Shown one piece after another: positions 55,492-64,000 of a stretch of DNA of 64,000 bases. The stretch is from NCBI RefSeq assembly GCF_024171495.1, contig NZ_JALJZW010000002.1, positions 310,001 through 374,000 of the forward strand, written 5' to 3'. Source of the DNA: Deinococcus sp. HSC-46F16 (GTDB lineage: Bacteria; Deinococcota; Deinococci; Deinococcales; Deinococcaceae). A program made the translations under genes and the position numbers. How positions within the stretch are numbered: the first letter of the stretch is position 1; each line of letters opens with the position of its first letter. The notes beneath the pieces were generated by a model. It had not been told where the DNA came from. It did not search any database and saw only the letters and a list, made by a program, of their open reading frames with translations.

Positions 55492-56172
55492 GTGAATGTG
55501 GCGGAACTCTCCAGCATCAGTCTCCAGACCTTCCTGACCATGCTGGTGGTGATGGACCCGATCGGCCTCGCACCCATCTTTATCGGGCTGGCCGGAAACC
55601 GCCCCAGCTTCGAGCGGCGGCGGGTGGCCATGAAGGCCACGCTGGTCGCCGGGGTCATCATTCTGCTGTTCGGGCTGTTCGGCCGGGCGCTGCTGGAACA
55701 CCTCGGTATCAGCCTCAGCGCCTTCCGGATCGCGGGGGGAATTCTGCTTTTCCTGATCGCGCTCGACATGGTGTTTGCCCGCCCCAGCGGCTCTAAGGAA
55801 ACCCCCGAGGAGGAACAGGAGGCGCAGGAGCGGCAGGACATCAGCGTGTTTCCGCTCGCCATCCCGCTGATCGCCGGACCCGGCACCCTCGCCAGCATCA
55901 TGATTCTGGCCGGGGACGCGCACGGCAGCGTGCCACTGCTCTCGGCGGTCTTTTTCGTGACCTTCGGGGTCCTGCTGCTGTGTTACCTCGCCCTGCGCCT
56001 CTCCGGGCAGATCGCCCGCGTGATCGGCGTGACGGGCGTGCATGTGGTCACCCGCGTGCTGGGGGTGCTGCTCGGCGCCCTGGCCGTGCAGTACGTGGCC
56101 GACGGGGTGCTGGAGTTCCTGCGCGGCGGCACGGAGGAGGCGCTGCGTGGGTGGTGGAGCGCGGGGGGCTGA
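55492..56172 (+). CDS. MarC-family integral membrane protein
   Basis: 226 residues with six membrane helices. [22 protein letters not shown] and [20 protein letters not shown] are diagnostic of MarC (UPF0056). Despite the name, MarC has no proven role in multiple antibiotic resistance; its transport function is unknown. GTG 55492 is set by the -10 box. Confidence 0.87.
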   Translation: MNVAELSSISLQTFLTMLVVMDPIGLAPIFIGLAGNRPSFERRRVAMKATLVAGVIILLFGLFGRALLEHLGISLSAFRIAGGILLFLIALDMVFARPSGSKETPEEEQEAQERQDISVFPLAIPLIAGPGTLASIMILAGDAHGSVPLLSAVFFVTFGVLLLCYLALRLSGQIARVIGVTGVHVVTRVLGVLLGALAVQYVADGVLEFLRGGTEEALRGWWSAGG

Positions 56173-56204
56173 GCGCCCGGTCCCAGGACGTTCGCTGGGA
56201 AAAA

Positions 56205-56353
56205 GACCCCTCACCCCGTTGCTGGCGCAGCGCCCCTCTGCAAGCAGCTCTACGGGTCTCCCCTGGGAGAGGAATTTTTAGCCCTCTCCCAGGGGGAAAC
56301 TGGCACAGCCGCTTGCGAAGGGGCCTCGCGCAGCGTGGGGGTGAGAGGTCCCC
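56205..56353. repeat. Dispersed palindromic repeat, copy C
   Basis: Starts GACCCCTCACCCCGTTGCTG and ends GGGGTGAGAGGTCCCC, so its ends are inverted. Its centre is a perfect 13-bp stem, CCCCTGGGAGAGG (56260-56272) with CCTCTCCCAGGGG (56283-56295), with a T-run in the loop. It shares blocks with copies A and B and lies between marC and the HNH gene. Confidence 0.65.
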
Positions 56354-56404
56354 GCCCCCACGCCCTAAGCGACATGGCGCAACATCTGCGCGGGGGGGCC
56401 GCTC

Positions 56405-56410
56405 TAGAAT
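56405..56410 (+). promoter_or_regulatory. -10 box of the HNH gene
   Basis: TAGAAT overlaps an in-frame ATG at 56409 and lies 7 bases before GTG 56418, which makes the GTG the likely start. Confidence 0.5.
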
Positions 56411-56417
56411 GCTCCGC

Positions 56418-56981
56418 GTGAACCTACACACGAGCGTGACCGGAAAGGAGGCACGCGAGCTGCGGGTGGTCCCCGACCTCAACGCACCGCGCGTGCTGGT
56501 GCTGAACGCATCCTACGAGCCTCTGCACGTCACGAGCGTCAAGCGTGCCATCACGCTCGTGCAGTACGGGGTCGCGGAGGTGCTGGAACTCGGCGGCGAC
56601 GTCGTGCGCTCGCCCTCGACCGTGCTGCGGGTGCCCAGCGTGATTCGGCTGCGGCGCTACGTGCGGCGCCCGCGCGTGCACCCGGTGCCCTTCAACCGCC
56701 GCAACGTGCTCCGGCGCGACACCTACACCTGCCAGTACTGCGGCTCGGAGCAGGACCTGACCCTCGACCACGTGCTGCCCCGGTCGCGCGGCGGGCGGCA
56801 TGGCTGGGAAAACGTGACCACCGCCTGCCGCCCCTGCAACCAGCGCAAGGGCAACCGCACCCCCGACGAGGCCGGAATGCCGCTGCGCACCCGCCCCCGC
56901 GCTCCCACCTTCGGCGTCTACGCCCACGGGCAGTTCGCCCACTGGCAACCCGAGTGGGCGCAGTACATCGGCCAGGCCTGA
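56418..56981 (+). CDS. HNH endonuclease
   Basis: 187 residues from GTG 56418. The N-terminal part (LVLNASYEPLHVTSVKRAITLVQYGVAEVLE) is typical of a widespread HNH subfamily. The HNH core is TCQYCGSEQDLTLDHVLPRSRGGRHGWENVTTACRPCNQRKGN, with two CxxC zinc pairs and the catalytic DH. Such stand-alone proteins are chromosomal and of unclear role, possibly DNA repair. The ATG at 56409 overlaps the -10 box and is less likely to be used. Confidence 0.88.
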   Translation: MNLHTSVTGKEARELRVVPDLNAPRVLVLNASYEPLHVTSVKRAITLVQYGVAEVLELGGDVVRSPSTVLRVPSVIRLRRYVRRPRVHPVPFNRRNVLRRDTYTCQYCGSEQDLTLDHVLPRSRGGRHGWENVTTACRPCNQRKGNRTPDEAGMPLRTRPRAPTFGVYAHGQFAHWQPEWAQYIGQA

Positions 56982-57043
56982 GCGGCAGGGAGGGCAGGGG
57001 CGGGGGCCAGGTGGCTTCCGTCTTCTCGGGTGCCCGGCAGCCC

Positions 57044-57049
57044 TACACT
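57044..57049 (+). promoter_or_regulatory. -10 box of the HD-domain gene
   Basis: TACACT lies 5 bases before ATG 57055. Confidence 0.5.
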
Positions 57050-57054
57050 GCCGC

Positions 57055-57597
57055 ATGACCCGCGAAGAAGCCCTCGCGCTGATGCACGCCCACACCCCCT
57101 CCGAGTCGCTGCGGCGCCACATGCTGAACGTGGAAGCGGCGATGCGCTGGTATGCCCGCGCCTTTGGCGAGGACCAGGAGCTGTACGGCCTCACCGGCCT
57201 GCTGCACGACTTCGACTATGAGGGGCACCCGGACGAGCATCCGGCCTGGGGCGTGGCCTACCTGCGGGAGCACACCGACCTCCCGGCCGAGGTGCTGGAC
57301 GCGGTCTTGGGACACGCGGCGTCTACGGGTGTGCCCCGTGAGACCCGGCTGGCCAGGACCCTCTTCGCGGTCGACGAACTGACCGGACTGGTGCAGGCGG
57401 CGGCCCTGATCCGCCCCGACCGGGACGTGCGCGGAGTGGAACTCGGCAGCCTGAAAAAGCGCTTCAAGACGCGGTCCTTCGCGGCGGGCGTGAACCGGGA
57501 GGAGGTCGAGCAGGGAGCGCGGGAACTGGGCGTGGACCTGGACACGCACATGGCGAACGTGCTGCGGGCGCTTCAGGACCTGGCCGCCGACTCATGA
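57055..57597 (+). CDS. HD-domain phosphohydrolase
   Basis: 180 residues. The HD metal site is seen in SLRRHMLNVEAAMRW, LTGLLHDFDYEGHPDEHP and VLGHAAS, with the later conserved Asp in FAVDELTG. This is the family of predicted HDIG-type hydrolases found widely in bacteria, acting on a nucleotide or phosphorylated substrate. The specific substrate is unknown. The start is fixed by TACACT 5 bases upstream. Confidence 0.83.
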   Translation: MTREEALALMHAHTPSESLRRHMLNVEAAMRWYARAFGEDQELYGLTGLLHDFDYEGHPDEHPAWGVAYLREHTDLPAEVLDAVLGHAASTGVPRETRLARTLFAVDELTGLVQAAALIRPDRDVRGVELGSLKKRFKTRSFAAGVNREEVEQGARELGVDLDTHMANVLRALQDLAADS

Positions 57598-57641
57598 GAC
57601 GGGCCTCCGCACATGAAGGACTCATGGACGCGCACTCAGCG

Positions 57642-57659
57642 GCGGGCCATGTCGCCCGC
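57642..57659 (+). other. Hairpin after the HD-domain gene
   Basis: GCGGGC pairs with GCCCGC around CATGTC. It could be a weak terminator, but no T-run follows. Confidence 0.3.
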
Positions 57660-57711
57660 TCAGACTGTGCTCAATTCACCCGTTGCTGACACAGCGACCT
57701 CAAGGAGACCC

Positions 57712-58191
57712 ATGAACAAGACCCTGCTGACCCTGGCCCTGATCTTTGCCGCCCCCACCGCCCTGGCGACCGCCCCTGCGGCGGGCTACCTGCAGGTGCA
57801 GGACACCTCCACCGACACGACGGACACGGCGACCGACACCGGCACCACCGACGACTTCGGCGGCACCCCCGGTGAGGGCGATGAGGGTGTGGCCGAGGAC
57901 CTCGGCGAGAACGTGGACCAGGCCGCTGAGGAAACCGGCGAGGCGATCGACACCGCCGCCACCGAAACCGGTGAGGCTGTGGACACCGCCACCGAAGATG
58001 TCAACGACGCCGTGGACCCCAACGGCGACGGCGTGGTCGACTCCAACAACGACGGCGTGGCCGACACCCGTCAGTTCCCCTGGGGCCTGCTGGGCCTCGC
58101 GGGCCTCTTCGGGCTGCTGGGCCGCAACCGCCCCGGCCCGGTCCCCGTCGCCACCCACACCACGACCACCAGCACCACCGACCGCCGCTGA
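57712..58191 (+). CDS. WGxxGxxG-family exported protein
   Basis: 159 residues. Signal peptide (MNKTLLTLALIFAAPTALA), then a very acidic Thr/Glu/Asp repeat region (TDTTDTATDTGTTDD, EETGEAIDTAATETGEAVDT), a calcium-binding-like DPNGDGVVDSNNDGVADT, and the signature FPWGLLGLAGLFGLLG near the C-terminus. This is a small envelope protein family with no known function. ATG 57712 has AAGGAG upstream; earlier in-frame ATGs do not. Confidence 0.8.
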   Translation: MNKTLLTLALIFAAPTALATAPAAGYLQVQDTSTDTTDTATDTGTTDDFGGTPGEGDEGVAEDLGENVDQAAEETGEAIDTAATETGEAVDTATEDVNDAVDPNGDGVVDSNNDGVADTRQFPWGLLGLAGLFGLLGRNRPGPVPVATHTTTTSTTDRR

Positions 58192-58205
58192 GCGCGTCTC
58201 TCATG

Positions 58206-58239
58206 ACCGCCCCCGCCTCCGGGCCGGGGGCGGTTTCTT
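58206..58239 (+). terminator. Terminator after the WGxxGxxG gene
   Basis: ACCGCCCCCG pairs perfectly with CGGGGGCGGT, and TTCTT follows. Confidence 0.8.
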
Positions 58240-58327
58240 GTGACAGGCCGACGTGACGTCCTGGCCTTGCGAGGCCGCCAAGACGACCCCCGGCCGGAGA
58301 GCCAGGGGCCGCGGGGGCAGGCGCCGG

Positions 58328-58788
58328 TCAGGCGCGGGGCGGAAAGCGCACGAAGGTCATCCAGAATTCCTCGAAGGCGCGAATGGCCTGGAGGAAGTTC
58401 TCGAAGCCGACGGGCTTGACCACGTAGCCGCTGGCGTGCCGGGCGTAGGAGCCGCGCACGTCGTCGTCGGACTGGCTGGTGGTCAGCATGACGACCGGGA
58501 TGGTGGCGAGGCCGGGATCGGCCTTGATCTCGCCCAGCACCTCCAGCCCGTTTTTGCGCGGCATGTTGATGTCCATCAGGATCACGTCGGGGCGGGGGGC
58601 ACTGGCGTGCTCGCCCTCGCGGCGCAGGAAACTCAGGGCCTCGACCCCGTCGCGCACCACGTGGACGCGGTTGGGCACCCGCGCTCCCTCGAAGGCCTCC
58701 TGGGTCAGCAGGACATCCGGCTCACTGTCCTCGACGAGCAGAATCTCGATGTGGCCGGGCCGGACCGGGCCAGCGGCAAGCTCAGGAG

Positions 58789-58792
<4 letters not shown>
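58328..58792 (-). CDS. Single-domain response regulator, Rcp1-like
   Basis: 154 residues, a CheY-like receiver without output domain: ILLVEDSEPDVLL, phospho-acceptor Asp in DVILMDINMPRKNGLEVLG, MLTTSQ and VVKPVGFENFL. The DxNMPxxxGLEVL pattern is typical of Rcp1-type regulators that pair with phytochrome-like or PAS kinases. GTG 58792 overlaps the kinase stop (GTGA), so it is the third gene of the operon. Confidence 0.88.
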
Positions 58793-61738
<2,946 letters not shown>

Positions 61739-61744
61739 CCCCTG

Positions 61745-61750
61745 ATGATA
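61745..61750 (-). promoter_or_regulatory. -10 box of the two-component operon
   Basis: TATCAT on the minus strand, 6 bases before GTG 61738. Confidence 0.5.
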
Positions 61751-61831
61751 CCCGTCTTCATGGGCACTTCAGAAGAAATCGTGAGGATCGCCCCATTCCC
61801 CCCACATCCGGGGGTGGGGGACCTCATGTGC

Positions 61832-61837
61832 TAGGCT
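61832..61837 (+). promoter_or_regulatory. -10 box of rnj, with a long 5' leader
   Basis: TAGGCT is the best box in the divergent region and would give a GC-rich leader of about 160 bases before ATG 62003, unusually long for this window. I see no clear element in the leader. Confidence 0.35.
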
Positions 61838-62002
61838 GCGGGGACTGCGCCCCGTGCCCCCCGACGGGCCGGGCCGACACAATCCGCCCTCCCCTGGGCC
61901 ATGCCCCGCGCCGTTTCGGGCCTGGCCGCACCTCTCGCCCCGTGCCCGCGGCCCCCCGTCTTCCCGGTTCCCGCCGCGTACCCGGACTTCCCCGGAGACC
62001 CC

Positions 62003-63682
<1,680 letters not shown>

Positions 63683-63693
63683 AGCCTTTCAAG

Positions 63694-63730
63694 GGAACGG
63701 GCCGGAGCTGTGAAGGCTCCGGCCCGTTCC
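63694..63730. terminator. Bidirectional hairpin after rnj
   Basis: GGAACGGGCCGGAGC pairs perfectly with GCTCCGGCCCGTTCC around TGTGAAG, a 15-bp stem between convergent genes. No T-run on either side. Confidence 0.65.
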
Positions 63731-63738
63731 TGCCGACC

Positions 63739-63909
63739 TCACTCCTGAAAAATCGTGGTCGTGGTGGTCGTCGTCGTCTCGGTCTCGACCTCCGGCTCGC
63801 GGGGAGCCTCTCCGGTCACCTCGTGGTGCTCGGTGTGGCGGTGGGTCTCGCCGCTGGGGGTGGTCACTTCGGTGGTCTCGGTGTGTTCCTCGTGCTCGCG
63901 TCTGGTCAT
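63739..63909 (-). CDS. Small Thr/Glu/His-rich protein
   Basis: 56 residues, starting MTRREHEEHTETTEV and ending with nine Thr broken once by Glu, then IFQE. It is acidic, has several His (HRHTEHHE) and no Cys or hydrophobic segment, so it is probably disordered. A strong AGGAGG lies 8 bases before ATG 63909, TAGGCT (63949-63944) further upstream is a possible -10 box, and the hairpin at 63694-63730 lies just after the stop. These support a real gene. No family recognised. Confidence 0.6.
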   Translation of the reverse strand: MTRREHEEHTETTEVTTPSGETHRHTEHHEVTGEAPREPEVETETTTTTTTTIFQE

Positions 63910-63943
63910 CGCTGGCACCTCCTGGGTTGTGAACTGGAGCCTC

Positions 63944-63949
63944 AGCCTA
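63944..63949 (-). promoter_or_regulatory. -10 box of the Thr/Glu/His-rich gene
   Basis: TAGGCT on the minus strand, leaving a leader of about 28 bases with AGGAGG. Confidence 0.35.
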
Positions 63950-64000
63950 CCCCGCTGGCAGGGGCCACGGCTGGCCGTCTCAAGGGTGGGTAAGGTAGGG

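Overview
The window is about 64 kb of very GC-rich chromosomal DNA with dense, short-spaced genes. It comes from a member of Deinococcus. The reasons are a cinA-ligT-recA operon, a DUF5693-CsaB pair for S-layer anchoring, many genes whose start codon sits only 5-7 bases after a TANNNT -10 box (leaderless transcription, well documented in Deinococcus), and GC-rich palindromic intergenic repeats. There are no tRNA, rRNA, CRISPR or prophage genes and no complete insertion sequence. Most of the window is core genome.

Layout. 0-7 kb: the end of a TM2 membrane gene, a double-NUDIX protein, an Old Yellow Enzyme-type oxidoreductase, then pheS-NUDIX and pheT on the minus strand, split by a DUF559 gene that lies between inverted repeats. 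7-13 kb: a lamin-tail lipoprotein, glyA, a Tat-exported phosphoesterase, and a DUF3006-like/ApaH-like/CHAD set. 12.6-16 kb: molybdenum-hydroxylase maturation genes (MocA-like, CoxG, CoxD, CoxE) without the enzyme subunits. 16-20.6 kb: a copper island with copZ-DUF305-csoR divergent from copA, followed by a Cys-rich Csp-like protein. 20.6-30 kb: an M20 amidohydrolase, a GGDEF/GAF/HD-GYP protein, folE, purA, and a pseudo-E2 protein. 29-36 kb: a leucine-dehydrogenase-like protein, udk, DUF5693-csaB, a thioesterase and a CobW-family GTPase.

35.7-38.8 kb holds the most unusual gene: a Type ISP-like restriction-modification enzyme on the minus strand. An AT-rich block (about 38% GC by my count) replaces part of its specificity region, and a single in-frame TAA interrupts the reading frame. 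38.9-47 kb: an ABC exporter, a flavin reductase, a GHL10-type protein, dnaX with a small upstream coupled ORF, and an AzgA-type purine permease. 47.3-50.4 kb: cinA-ligT-recA with a candidate damage-response operator at the cinA start. 50.7-64 kb: a GH2 glycosidase, bioY-birA with operator-like repeats, a Fur-family regulator, MarC, HNH and HD proteins, a three-gene two-component operon, RNase J, and a 56-residue Thr/Glu/His-rich protein.

I do not see one large undescribed system. The best leads are the interrupted mosaic ISP gene, the DUF559 gene bounded by inverted repeats, two enzyme homologues that have lost catalytic residues (pseudo-E2 and LeuDH-like), and several leader-region devices before pheS, purA, dnaX, cinA, birA and the c-di-GMP gene. 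All assignments come from reading motifs and composition; no database search was run.
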